From: Parachlamydiales bacterium | GTDB lineage: Bacteria; Chlamydiota; Chlamydiia; Chlamydiales; Simkaniaceae | Assembly: GCA_030641465.1 (NCBI GenBank) | Contig: DAOWHK010000191.1 | Span: 1-13,042 of the forward strand | Length of the DNA: 13,042 nt | Direction of reading: 5' to 3' | In this document: piece by piece, positions 1 through 7,886 of the stretch | How positions within the stretch are numbered: the stretch's first letter is position 1 | How the letters are laid out: every line of letters begins with the position of its first letter | Position numbers and translations under genes: made by a program | Notes under the pieces: generated by a model | Database searches by the model: none | Seen by the model: the letters and a program-made list of their open reading frames with translations, nothing else | What the model was told of the DNA's origin: nothing

Positions 1-110
1 ACACTTTCCGTAGCCTTACGGCCCCCAGTCTTTCACTGGTATCTTATCCTATGAAGTCCAGACTTTCCTCTTGCCTTTTACGAAGCCCAAGCGATTGCCT
101 GCTTTTCCTA
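1..110 (-). ncRNA. rnpB: RNase P RNA, 5' portion (truncated by window edge)
   Basis: This is the catalytic RNA of RNase P, which matures tRNA 5' ends. Read on the minus strand, the stretch contains GAGGAAAGTCTGGACTTC, a close match to the universally conserved RNase P segment GAGGAAAGTCCGGGCT that forms one strand of helix P4. It is followed by CATAGGAT, then a CCAGTGAAAGACTGG hairpin and a GGCCGTAAGGCTACGG stretch, in the order expected for the specificity domain. Upstream lies the expected helical P1-P3 region. The 5' end is placed just after the stop codon of the minus-strand gene at 111, so the exact first base is uncertain by several bases. The catalytic 3' half lies beyond the left edge. 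Transcription may read through from the gene upstream or start from a promoter inside its 3' end; none is obvious. Confidence 0.85.
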
Positions 111-881
111 TCAACTAGTGCTTGCTGCGCGACGTCTACGTCGTTTTGTTGTTTTGCTATCGTCGCTTGCCGGTTCATTTTCTTGAGTGTAGTGAATGCG
201 AGAGCAATGTTCACAAAAAACAATGTTTTCTCCCTTGCTCACCTGGTTTTCGTGTTGAATGGTGAGTGCGATATGGCATCCGCTACAAGTGCGGTTTTCA
301 ATGGGAACGACAACGCGATCTTTTTTGTTTCGAAGAAGTCTTTCGTATATTTTTAGTGTTTCTTGATCGGCTTTTGGAGTAAGCGTGTCCCGTTTGATTT
401 TTAATACTAGGCCTTCTTCGTTAATTTTGCCAATGCTTGCATGAATTTCTTTTTCAAGATTAATGCTGCTTGTTTCAGATTCCTTAAGGTTTTGCTTAAT
501 TTTTTCGAGTATATCTTCTTCTGAGTTTTTTGTGTCGAGAATGTTAGAGGTTTGCTGCTCAATATTAATTCTTTCTCGCTCAACTTGAGTCATTTCCCGT
601 GTTAAAGCGTTAAATTCTTCTACTTTTTTGATGGCAGCTTGTTGAGATTCCAGTTTTTTGTACTGAGTTTTGAGATCCTCGATTTTCTTTTCATAGGTAT
701 CTGCTTGCGTTTGTAGAGTTTGTATTTCTTCAGATTTTAGACGGTGTTGTTCTTTGAGGTCCGTTTTTAGAGCTTCGATTTGAGAAAGTTCGTTTTTGCG
801 CTGCATCTTAAGGCGCATCAACCGGATCATTTTGATGTCTAATTCTTGAATTTCTAAAACAATTTTAAGGGCTTCAAACAT
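111..881 (-). CDS. CdsZ/CT398-like coiled-coil protein with C4 zinc ribbon
   Basis: A 256-residue protein. Residues about 1-180 are rich in Glu, Lys, Gln and Leu with heptad-like spacing, predicting a long coiled-coil hairpin. A C-terminal C4 zinc ribbon follows, with Cys199-x2-Cys202 and Cys223-x2-Cys226. It ends in a Ser/Asp/Lys linker and five consecutive Arg. This architecture matches the DUF164-type zinc-ribbon family that includes Chlamydia trachomatis CT398 (CdsZ), reported to bind sigma-54 and parts of the type III secretion apparatus. The same role here is inferred from family. No signal peptide or membrane segment is seen, so it is probably cytosolic. The ATG at 881 is preferred because GGAAAAG lies just upstream. 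Alternatives are the ATG at 911 and a TTG at 935, which give 10 or 18 extra residues unlike the family. rnpB follows directly downstream on the same strand. Confidence 0.8.
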   Translation of the reverse strand: MFEALKIVLEIQELDIKMIRLMRLKMQRKNELSQIEALKTDLKEQHRLKSEEIQTLQTQADTYEKKIEDLKTQYKKLESQQAAIKKVEEFNALTREMTQVERERINIEQQTSNILDTKNSEEDILEKIKQNLKESETSSINLEKEIHASIGKINEEGLVLKIKRDTLTPKADQETLKIYERLLRNKKDRVVVPIENRTCSGCHIALTIQHENQVSKGENIVFCEHCSRIHYTQENEPASDDSKTTKRRRRRAASTS

Positions 882-985
882 AGCTTTTCCATAGTTATTT
901 GCATGTATCATAATCGATGATTTGAAATTCCTCAAGATAAAAATCTGTAATTTTTAATGATTTTTTAAAATTAGATATTTCTTCT

Positions 986-1013
986 TTGATTTTGAGGCAA
1001 GTTTTGCCATAAT
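986..1013 (+). promoter_or_regulatory. Candidate sigma-70-type promoter of glyA
   Basis: TTGATT (986-991) and CATAAT (1008-1013) are separated by 16 bp and match the -35 and -10 consensus at 4 and 5 of 6 positions. Transcription would begin near 1020, giving a leader of about 25 nt before the glyA start. A perfect small inverted repeat, GGCAA-GTT-TTGCC (996-1008), lies in the spacer. The call rests on consensus matching only. Confidence 0.45.
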
Positions 1014-1045
1014 GCGCAGAGATGTTAAGTTAAGGGAATTGTTTC

Positions 1046-2527
1046 ATGTCTTTTTTAGAAAATTATTTCAAAAAAAATCCTGAAGGAAAACGAGATGTAG
1101 CAGCAATTGCTTATATGGCAGCTCTTGATCACCTTAATAAAGACAATCCTGAAGTGGCTCATGCGATTACACAAGAGTTAAGAGATCAAAGAAAATTTTT
1201 GAAAATGATTGCATCGGAGAACTATTCTTCTTTAGCCTCTCAGCTTGCAATGGGGAATTTACTCACAGATAAATATAGTGAAGGGTATCCGCATCATCGG
1301 TTTTATGCTGGCTGTGATAATGTTGATCTTGTAGAGGATTTGGCGTGCTTAGAGCTTAAAAAAATTTTTAATGCAGATCATGCGTATGTTCAGCCTCATT
1401 CAGGGGCAGATGCAAATTTAGTGGCGTTTTGGGCAATTTTAGTCCATCGGGTGCAAAACAAAGAGATGGAGTCTCTTGGAAATAAAAGGTTAGAGGAGTT
1501 ATCTTCCTCTGAGTTTGAAAGGATTAGGTTACTACTTTGTCAGCAAAAAATGATGGGCATGGGGCTCAGCTCTGGGGGTCACTTGACTCATGGGTATCGG
1601 CATAATATTTCTGCAAAAATGATGCAGGCTGTAACTTATGATGTAAATCCTGAGACGGAGCTGATTGACTATAAAGCTCTAGAGAGCCAAGTTCTTAAAG
1701 AAAAACCTTTAATTTTTATTGCGGGTTACTCTGCCTACCCAAGGCTTGTAAATTTTGCAAAGATGCGGGAAATTGCAGATTTAGTGGGAGCGACCTTTAT
1801 GGTTGATATGGCCCATTTTTCAGGACTTGTTGCAGGAGGTGTGATGACGGGGGATTATGATCCTATTCCTTTTGCCCATATTGTAACATCAACTACGCAT
1901 AAGACTTTGCGAGGTCCTCGAGGGGGAATGGTTCTTTGCAAAGATGAGTATAAGGAGGTCGTTGATAAGGGATGTCCTTTAGTATTAGGTGGACCGCTTC
2001 CTCATGTCATGGCTGCAAAAGCCGTGGCATTTAAAGAGGCTAGATCTAAGGAATTTAAGGAATATGCTCATCAGGTTGTGAAAAATTCTCAGGCTTTGGC
2101 TGAAAGATTTCTTGAAAGAGGAGTAAAACTCTTTACAGGAGGGACTGATAATCATTTGCTTGTAATGGACACGGAAAAGAGTTTTGGCATCACGGGTAGA
2201 CAAGCAGAAAATGCTTTGCTTGAGGCTGAAATCACCGTCAATCGCAATATGATTCCTTTTGATAAAAATGGCCCTTGGTATACGTCTGGAGTGAGAATGG
2301 GAACGCCAGCGTTGACAACGCGTGGCCTTAAAGCTGAAGAGATGATAAAGATTGCCGATATGACAGTAGATCTATTAAAAACAGCAAGACCAAAAATTTC
2401 TAAAAGCACTGGAGTTTCAAGTCGCGCGAAAGTTCAGCTTGATGCTACTGTTTTAGAAAGAGTACGCAATTCTACGGAAGAAATGCTCGGCGCATTTCCC
2501 CTTTATCCGGAATTAGAGCTTCCTTAA
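1046..2527 (+). CDS. glyA: Serine hydroxymethyltransferase (chlamydial type with insertion)
   Basis: PLP-dependent enzyme that interconverts serine plus tetrahydrofolate with glycine plus 5,10-methylene-tetrahydrofolate, in the cytosol. It has 493 residues. Visible family motifs are KMIASENYSS near the N-terminus, YAGCDNVDLVE, QPHSGADAN, GGHLTHG, VDMAHFSGL and TSTTHKTLRGPRGG, in which Lys286 is the expected PLP Schiff-base lysine. GGTDNHL and SGVRMGTPALTTRG lie in the C-terminal domain. Typical bacterial GlyA has about 415-420 residues. The excess here is an N-terminal extension plus about 40 residues inserted after AFWAIL (roughly residues 132-172), just before the GGHLTHG motif. As I recall, chlamydial GlyA proteins are also near 497 residues, and the Chlamydia pneumoniae enzyme was reported to have alanine racemase side activity, useful in organisms lacking a dedicated racemase. 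Whether that holds here is inference. The start codon has only a weak upstream GGGA. Confidence 0.97.
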   Translation: MSFLENYFKKNPEGKRDVAAIAYMAALDHLNKDNPEVAHAITQELRDQRKFLKMIASENYSSLASQLAMGNLLTDKYSEGYPHHRFYAGCDNVDLVEDLACLELKKIFNADHAYVQPHSGADANLVAFWAILVHRVQNKEMESLGNKRLEELSSSEFERIRLLLCQQKMMGMGLSSGGHLTHGYRHNISAKMMQAVTYDVNPETELIDYKALESQVLKEKPLIFIAGYSAYPRLVNFAKMREIADLVGATFMVDMAHFSGLVAGGVMTGDYDPIPFAHIVTSTTHKTLRGPRGGMVLCKDEYKEVVDKGCPLVLGGPLPHVMAAKAVAFKEARSKEFKEYAHQVVKNSQALAERFLERGVKLFTGGTDNHLLVMDTEKSFGITGRQAENALLEAEITVNRNMIPFDKNGPWYTSGVRMGTPALTTRGLKAEEMIKIADMTVDLLKTARPKISKSTGVSSRAKVQLDATVLERVRNSTEEMLGAFPLYPELELP

Positions 2528-2528
2528 A

Positions 2529-2600
2529 TATACACAATCCGATTTAAGCCTTGGCGGCTGACTTTGACAAAAACCCAAAGATTGATTCGGGTTGTGTATA
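2529..2600 (+). other. Structured intergenic element between glyA and clpP
   Basis: TATACACAATCCGA (2529-2542) pairs with TCGGGTTGTGTATA (2587-2600) over 14 positions, with one G-U wobble when read as RNA. The enclosed 44 nt hold two smaller potential hairpins: AGCC/GGCT (2547-2550 with 2556-2559) and CTTTG/CAAAG (2563-2567 with 2576-2580). Together they would form a multibranch fold starting one base after the glyA stop codon. There is no U-run directly behind it, so it is not a standard intrinsic terminator. It could be a mRNA-processing or stability element, a DNA cruciform or protein site, or a small structured RNA in the clpP leader. Confidence 0.5.
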
Positions 2601-2648
2601 AAAAGCTTTAGGAAATATAATAGGCAAAACAATTAGTGGAGAAATGAA

Positions 2649-3260
2649 ATGACAGAAATTGCTCATGAAAGTGAAAAAAAAGAGCCAAAAAGATCAAGTA
2701 TTGATGAAAAAATTGATGAGATACTCATTCAAAAAAGACGTATTTTCTTTTCTTCTGCTGTTACTGATGAATCGGCAAATGAAGTAATTAGAAAGTTGTG
2801 GTATTTAGAGGCGTCCAATCCAGGAAAGCCTATTCTTCTTGTTATTAACTCTCCTGGTGGTTCTGTAGATTCAGGTTTTGCAATTTGGGATCAGGTAAAA
2901 ATGATCACATCTCCAGTTACGACTCTTGTGACTGGAATGGCAGCGTCCATGGGTTCGATTTTAAGTCTCTCAGCAGAAAATGGGCGCCGCTTTGCTACGA
3001 CTAATTCCCGGATTATGATTCATCAACCGAGAATTATGGGTGTTATTCAAGGTCAAGCAACTGATTTAGAAATTCAGGCAAAAGAAATTATTAAAACAAG
3101 AAACAGCATTCTTGATGTTTATGCCAATGCAACTGGAAAAGACATGAAAACCCTTGAAAAAGCACTCGATCGCGATACTTGGATGAGTGCTCCAGAAGCT
3201 CTTGACTTTGGGCTTTTAGATGGGATTGTTTCTAGTTATAAAGAGCTGGGGTTTGATTAA
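2649..3260 (+). CDS. clpP: ATP-dependent Clp protease proteolytic subunit (ClpP)
   Basis: Serine peptidase of family S14, which forms a double heptameric barrel and degrades proteins unfolded by a ClpX or ClpC partner. It has 203 residues, the normal size. The catalytic triad is readable as Ser100 in [10 protein letters not shown], His125 in RIMIHQPRI and Asp176 in [28 protein letters not shown] forms the oxyanion-hole strand. The first 25 or so residues are charged (many Lys and Glu) and look longer than a typical processed N-terminus. Chlamydiae carry two ClpP paralogs. The location after glyA and before dapF matches the order I recall for the ClpP1 locus of Chlamydia trachomatis (CT432-CT431-CT430), so this is probably the ClpP1 orthologue; that assignment is inference. 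GGAG lies 7 nt before the ATG. dapF overlaps the last bases. Confidence 0.95.
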   Translation: MTEIAHESEKKEPKRSSIDEKIDEILIQKRRIFFSSAVTDESANEVIRKLWYLEASNPGKPILLVINSPGGSVDSGFAIWDQVKMITSPVTTLVTGMAASMGSILSLSAENGRRFATTNSRIMIHQPRIMGVIQGQATDLEIQAKEIIKTRNSILDVYANATGKDMKTLEKALDRDTWMSAPEALDFGLLDGIVSSYKELGFD

Positions 3261-4056
3261 CTTTTCAAAATACCAAGGTTTAGGAAATGATTTTATTATT
3301 ATTGATGATCGCTTCTTAAATTTCCCCTTTCAGGACCGCTCGCTCATTCAGAGGGTCTGTCATCGTCAACTTGGTATTGGCGCTGATGGGTTAATTTTGC
3401 TTGGCATCTCTGATGCCGCTGATTATAAAATGCGGATCTTTAACTGTGATGGCAGAGAAGCTAAGATGTGTGGCAATGGTCTTCGATGTCTTGTTGCTTT
3501 TATTCGAGATAGTGGTTTGTGCATGCATTCGTTTACAATTGAAACGAAGAGCTTTATTCACACCTGTTCGTTTTTAGGAGATGAAATTGCCGTTGACCTG
3601 GGTCCTCCTAAAATTTTTCCTAAACTCGATTTATTAAAATTATCTGATCAAACAGGGACTTTATATCATTTTGATACGGGTGTCCCTCACGGAGTGATTT
3701 TTGTCTCGGATCTTGATCAAAAAAATCTGATGCTTTTAGGGGAAGAGATCAGGAATCACTCTGTTTTTTCGCCGGATGGTATTAATGTAAATTTTGTAAA
3801 AATTCTTTCTTCATCGAAAATTTGTATGCGTACTTTTGAAAGAGGTGTGGAGAGCGAAACAATGGCGTGTGGTACGGGAGCTGCGGCAGCGGCCCTTGCG
3901 GCCTATCGAATTTTTGGAATGAAGGAGCCTGTGCAGGTCTTTTTTGTTAATAATGAAGCACTTAAGTTTCAGATTGTTGAGTGTGACTCTAAGATTTCAA
4001 ATATATCTATGATAGGACCTGCAAGTCCTGTCTTTTCAGGCACCATAAATTTTTAG
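3253..4056 (+). CDS. dapF: Diaminopimelate epimerase
   Basis: Converts LL- to meso-diaminopimelate, the last step before meso-DAP is used for lysine or the peptidoglycan stem peptide. It is a cofactor-independent, two-cysteine racemase. The acid/base cysteines are visible as Cys73 in [10 protein letters not shown] and Cys206 in [25 protein letters not shown] is the canonical N-terminus. The preferred start is the TTG at 3253, which gives [13 protein letters not shown] and 267 residues, close to the usual 270-275. The upstream in-frame ATG at 3220 would add 11 hydrophobic residues unlike the family and lies well inside clpP. With the TTG the gene overlaps the clpP stop codon by 8 nt with only GAG/GGGG upstream, suggesting translational coupling to clpP. 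In Chlamydiae meso-DAP is made by the DapL branch and feeds the ring-like septal peptidoglycan. Confidence 0.95.
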   Translation: MINFSKYQGLGNDFIIIDDRFLNFPFQDRSLIQRVCHRQLGIGADGLILLGISDAADYKMRIFNCDGREAKMCGNGLRCLVAFIRDSGLCMHSFTIETKSFIHTCSFLGDEIAVDLGPPKIFPKLDLLKLSDQTGTLYHFDTGVPHGVIFVSDLDQKNLMLLGEEIRNHSVFSPDGINVNFVKILSSSKICMRTFERGVESETMACGTGAAAAALAAYRIFGMKEPVQVFFVNNEALKFQIVECDSKISNISMIGPASPVFSGTINF

Positions 4057-4074
4057 CAAATCAAGATCCTTTCA

Positions 4075-4104
4075 TTGATTTTCCACGCTGCTTTAGGATA
4101 CTAT
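4075..4104 (+). promoter_or_regulatory. Candidate promoter of the SNF2 helicase gene
   Basis: TTGATT (4075-4080) and TACTAT (4099-4104) are separated by 18 bp, each matching the sigma-70 consensus at 4 of 6 positions. The stretch lies in the 82-nt gap between dapF and the helicase. The same TTGATT hexamer occurs before glyA. It is a weak match, and read-through from dapF is an equally possible way to express the helicase. Confidence 0.3.
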
Positions 4105-4138
4105 GGGAAGTTTATGAGGGATTGCCCGGAAGTTGCTA

Positions 4139-7100
4139 ATGCTAGAGTTCTCTTTTTCTGATGAAGATATGGATAAAGCTTCTGCTTTGATTAGGTCTCA
4201 TGGATGTAAAAACATTCTTTTTTCGGAAGGAACCTATCAGGTGGAAATTCACGATGGGACAGAAGTTTTTTGGCCATTTTTGCAAATGAGTGATGAGGGA
4301 CGTCTCCTTGATTCTTTCTGCACATGTCCTGGAGCAGAAAAAAAAGGCAAATGTGCTCACTTAGCAGCGTCAGCAATGCAAATTTTTCATGACCACACGC
4401 AGCCATTGCATCTTCGCTTTCGTGATTCGTTTTGGAATAAACTATGTAGTATTGCATCGCGTCGACATGGCTATGATACGAGTTGCCTCGTAAAAAAAGA
4501 TGCAAATTCGTGGGTTTGTAAATCAAATTCTTCGTCTCCTCTTTTTTTTATTCAGACTTTAGGGGAAAAAGGGCTGGCAATCTTTCATGAATTGATTCGA
4601 GATCGCGCTATTGAAACGGAGGAGACATCTCTCAAATTTTCCAATCTTTCAAAAGAAGAGCTTGAGCTTTGGAGGAGTGGGACGCCTAGTCCTAAATTGC
4701 AATATGAACTCTCTTTTTGGGCAGATCTTGCCAAATGGATGATGCTTAAGCAGGATAATGGAGAGTCCTATAAAATCGACTTTATCGTAAATGATAAAAG
4801 CCTTCCAAAAGGGGTCACCATTACCTTTGGTGAGCTGCGATTTGGGTTCTATATCGCAGAAGTGAATTGGCCTGAAATTATTTTATCACTTAGATATGTC
4901 AAATCCACTATTTCCGTCTATGAATTTCAAGATGTGATTATTCATAAAATACTGTACGATGAAAGTAATAAATCGCTTTTGATTGATAGTACCAAGGTTC
5001 CTTTCCTTCGCGAAAAAATAGAGAAGATTCCGCCTGATGATTTAATTAATGTTGGTTCTTGGATTTTTCACTCTGAGGTGGGATTTTTTGCAGAGCATAT
5101 CGATCCAATTTTCCAGTTAAGAGAGATAGAGACCCCTAAAGTTGGAGGTTTTCTCGAAAAGTATCCCAAGATCGTGCGGCGGTTTTTGCAAGGGACTGTG
5201 CTGCATCAAAAAATCCTTAAAGTATCGTATTCCTTAAATATAGATTCAAAAAATCAATTGCACCTGCATTGCTTTGTGTTTAATCCTGGGGATTTATATG
5301 AGGAAGGGTCTGTGTTTTTTGGGCCTTGGGCCTATATAAAAAATCGCGGTTTCTATCGATTAGAGGGGCTTTTTTATAATGAGGTTCATACGATTATTGC
5401 TCAAAGTGATGTTGGGAGATTTGTAGAGAATCATCAGCTTTTTTTAAGTGATTATGAAGGTTTTCAAACTCACACACCCAATGTCGAATCCCACGTGATT
5501 GCCCATTTAGACGAAAGCGATTCTTTGCTTTTTGAAGTAGAGTCTCAGTTTTTTGATGATAGGTCCGGTGATGTGATTGACTTTGGGGATTGGATTTATT
5601 TGAAAGAGCGGGGATTTTACCACAAACTTTCAGGAACGGGTCTTACCTCTCTCTCTCCTGGACTTATAGTAGAAAAGGAAAGAATTTCTTCTTTTATTCA
5701 TGCGCATAAAGAAGAGCTCGAACAAATTCGAAATTTTTTCGCGTTAAATTCCCCAATTACAAGTGGGGGAGTGCATATTTACATTAATGAAGATAACCTG
5801 ATAGTTGTTGATCCAAAGTATATTTTTTCTCCGAAGTATTCGGAGGGACAAGTGAAATTTTTTGGAGACTTTGTGTATGTAAAAAACGAAGGATTTTCCA
5901 AAATTCCAGTACAATCTAGCATCCCTCTTGCCTACCCCAAAAAAACAATAATCGCAAAAAAATCAGAGGCTTATTTCATTACAGTTGAACTAGAGAAATT
6001 AAAACCTTTTATAATAAAACTTGATTCTAAATTAAAAGTCCCAAAATCTCTTGTGATTAATGTGGAAAAAATTTGGAAAGGAGAGGACAATAGTCTTCAA
6101 TTAAATCTCTCTTATGTCAGCGAGCTTGGATCTGAAAGTGTGGCTACGTTTTATGAAAATATTCAAGAAAACAACTCTTATGCTCTGACAAGTGCCGGGC
6201 TTATTTTATTTAAAGATCCAAGGTTTAATTGGTTAAGAACTCTTTCTGATAAAGCCGTTTGTCTTGACGATCAATCTCTAACTTTGACAACTCTCGATTG
6301 GATTCGATTGAGTCTTTTTGAAGAGGTTAATGAACCGACGGGGAATGATCCTGTAAGTGTTTCGACACGGCAACTATTTGAAGAACTTCAGTCTTTTCAA
6401 ACAAGGGAAAAACTAAGTTTGCGTAATTTCCAAAGTACCCTGAGACCTTATCAAAAAGTAGGGGTAGAGTGGCTTTGGTTTCTTTATTGTCATGGTTTAT
6501 CAGGTATTTTATGTGATGATATGGGGCTTGGTAAAACACATCAGGCGATGGAGCTTTTAGCTGCTGTTAAAAATTCATTAAAATCAAAAAGACGCAAATT
6601 TATCATTATTTGCCCAACTTCAGTGATTTATCACTGGGAAGACTTGTTAAAGAAATTCTTGCCTAAAGCCAAAGTGCATATTTTTTATGGTACTCAGCGC
6701 TCGCTAAGTAGTTTTCGGCGTGATGCAGAAATTTTACTTACAACTTATGGAACTATGAGAAGTGAAAAAGAGGCTCTTTCAAAGTATCATTTTGAAGTGG
6801 CCATTTATGATGAGTTGCAATTTGCTAAAAATATCCATTCTCAAACACACAAAGCGCTAAATATGCTAAAGACAAAGACGCGCATTGGGCTTTCAGGAAC
6901 GCCGATTGAGAATAATCTTTATGATCTAAAAGCCCTTTTTGATGTGATATTGCCCTCTTACTTTCCTCCTACATCTATCTATCGAGAAGTTTTTGTAAAT
7001 CCTATTGAAAAACATCAGGATCAAGAGAAAAAACAATATCTTTCGAAAATTATTCATCCTTTTATTTTGCGACGAAAAAAACACGACGTATTGGATGATT

Positions 7101-7864
7101 TGCCGGAGAAAACCGAAGAAATCTCCAAATGTGATCTTTCTCTAGAGCAGAAAAAACTTTACAGGTCTACTTATCTTCAAAAAAATGAAGCAATTTTACA
7201 GGAAATTCAATCAGAAAAAGGGCCAGCACCTGTTATTCACGTATTCGCATTGCTCAATCAGCTTAAGCAAATTTGTAATCATCCAGCTCTTTTATTAAAA
7301 GATGTAGAAAATTACAAAGCGCATAAAAGCGGAAAATGGGATCTCTTCTTAGAGCTCCTTCAAGAGACGCGAGATAGTGGGCAAAAAATGGTCGTTTTTT
7401 CTCAATATCTTGGAATGCTTACCATCATTGAAAAACATCTTGAGAGTGAATCGATTGGCTATGCTGCTATTCGAGGGTCTACAATCAATAGAAAAGGGGA
7501 GCTTGAACGGTTTAGAGATGATCCTTCGTGTGAGGTTTTTGTGGCATCTCTTAAAGCTGTAGGTGTTGGTGTGGATCTTGTAGCAGCATCTGTTGTCGTG
7601 CATTATGATAGGTGGTGGAATCCAGCAAAAGAGAATCAAGCCACAGATCGTGTTCATAGAATTGGGCAAAATCGAGGGGTGCAAGTTTTTAAGCTTGTAA
7701 CCAATGGTTCAATCGAAGAACATATACACCGCTTAATTGAAAAAAAGATTGGTCTTGCAGAAGGAATCATTGGCTATGATGATCAGGAGCAGATTAAAAA
7801 ATTAAACAGAAACGAGATCTTAGATTTATTTAAAAAAATAAATAAAGACTTACAAAATATGTAA
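4139..7864 (+). CDS. SNF2-family helicase with N-terminal SWIM zinc finger
   Basis: A SWI2/SNF2-type DNA translocase of about 1241 residues. The N-terminus has a SWIM zinc finger (Cys61-x-Cys63 ... Cys72-x-His74). Residues about 190-740 form a long linker containing a roughly 90-residue repeat (see separate entry). The C-terminal third is the motor: Walker A DDMGLGKT with Lys799, motif II Asp891-Glu-Leu-Gln (DELQ rather than the usual DEAQ or DEAH), LSGTPIENNLYDL, ILRRKKHDV, VVFSQY, and the final motifs HYDRWWNPAKENQATDRVHRIGQ in the usual order. Bacterial members are linked to DNA repair or to RNA polymerase recycling (RapA, a different subfamily), and Chlamydia carry two large SWI/SNF genes. 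The precise role of this one is unknown. The ATG at 4139 has GGAAG 6 nt upstream and is preferred over the TTG at 4133. der begins 22 nt downstream, so the two are probably co-transcribed. Confidence 0.92.
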   Translation: MLEFSFSDEDMDKASALIRSHGCKNILFSEGTYQVEIHDGTEVFWPFLQMSDEGRLLDSFCTCPGAEKKGKCAHLAASAMQIFHDHTQPLHLRFRDSFWNKLCSIASRRHGYDTSCLVKKDANSWVCKSNSSSPLFFIQTLGEKGLAIFHELIRDRAIETEETSLKFSNLSKEELELWRSGTPSPKLQYELSFWADLAKWMMLKQDNGESYKIDFIVNDKSLPKGVTITFGELRFGFYIAEVNWPEIILSLRYVKSTISVYEFQDVIIHKILYDESNKSLLIDSTKVPFLREKIEKIPPDDLINVGSWIFHSEVGFFAEHIDPIFQLREIETPKVGGFLEKYPKIVRRFLQGTVLHQKILKVSYSLNIDSKNQLHLHCFVFNPGDLYEEGSVFFGPWAYIKNRGFYRLEGLFYNEVHTIIAQSDVGRFVENHQLFLSDYEGFQTHTPNVESHVIAHLDESDSLLFEVESQFFDDRSGDVIDFGDWIYLKERGFYHKLSGTGLTSLSPGLIVEKERISSFIHAHKEELEQIRNFFALNSPITSGGVHIYINEDNLIVVDPKYIFSPKYSEGQVKFFGDFVYVKNEGFSKIPVQSSIPLAYPKKTIIAKKSEAYFITVELEKLKPFIIKLDSKLKVPKSLVINVEKIWKGEDNSLQLNLSYVSELGSESVATFYENIQENNSYALTSAGLILFKDPRFNWLRTLSDKAVCLDDQSLTLTTLDWIRLSLFEEVNEPTGNDPVSVSTRQLFEELQSFQTREKLSLRNFQSTLRPYQKVGVEWLWFLYCHGLSGILCDDMGLGKTHQAMELLAAVKNSLKSKRRKFIIICPTSVIYHWEDLLKKFLPKAKVHIFYGTQRSLSSFRRDAEILLTTYGTMRSEKEALSKYHFEVAIYDELQFAKNIHSQTHKALNMLKTKTRIGLSGTPIENNLYDLKALFDVILPSYFPPTSIYREVFVNPIEKHQDQEKKQYLSKIIHPFILRRKKHDVLDDLPEKTEEISKCDLSLEQKKLYRSTYLQKNEAILQEIQSEKGPAPVIHVFALLNQLKQICNHPALLLKDVENYKAHKSGKWDLFLELLQETRDSGQKMVVFSQYLGMLTIIEKHLESESIGYAAIRGSTINRKGELERFRDDPSCEVFVASLKAVGVGVDLVAASVVVHYDRWWNPAKENQATDRVHRIGQNRGVQVFKLVTNGSIEEHIHRLIEKKIGLAEGIIGYDDQEQIKKLNRNEILDLFKKINKDLQNM
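5051..5905 (+). repeat. Four ~90-residue repeats inside the SNF2 helicase linker
   Basis: A protein-level repeat is visible in the helicase linker. Its signature is an aromatic-rich strand pair followed by Gly-Phe: GSWIFHSEVGFF (Trp308), GPWAYIKNRGFYRL (Trp397), GDWIYLKERGFYHKL (Trp485) and GDFVYVKNEGFSKI (Phe578 at the Trp position). Spacings are 89, 88 and 93 residues. The intervening sequence shares an alternating hydrophobic, beta-like pattern but little identity, so the duplication is old. This suggests a string of small beta domains between the SWIM finger and the motor, probably for binding nucleic acid or a partner. Confidence 0.55.
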
Positions 7865-7886
7865 GTTTATTATATCCTGTCATACT

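Noticed and set aside
51..356. Plus-strand open frame of 101 codons, Ser/Cys-rich at its start
   Set aside because: It lies antisense to the RNase P RNA and to the zinc-ribbon/Arg-tail end of the CdsZ-like gene, has no ribosome-binding site and no recognisable motif. It is a shadow frame.
1985..2409. Two minus-strand open frames inside glyA
   Set aside because: They are fully contained in a strongly conserved gene on the other strand and have no motif or ribosome-binding site.
2564..2602. TTGACA (2564-2569) with TATAAA (2597-2602) as a clpP promoter
   Set aside because: The spacing is 27 bp, far from 17 bp, and no -10 is found at the right distance from the perfect -35.
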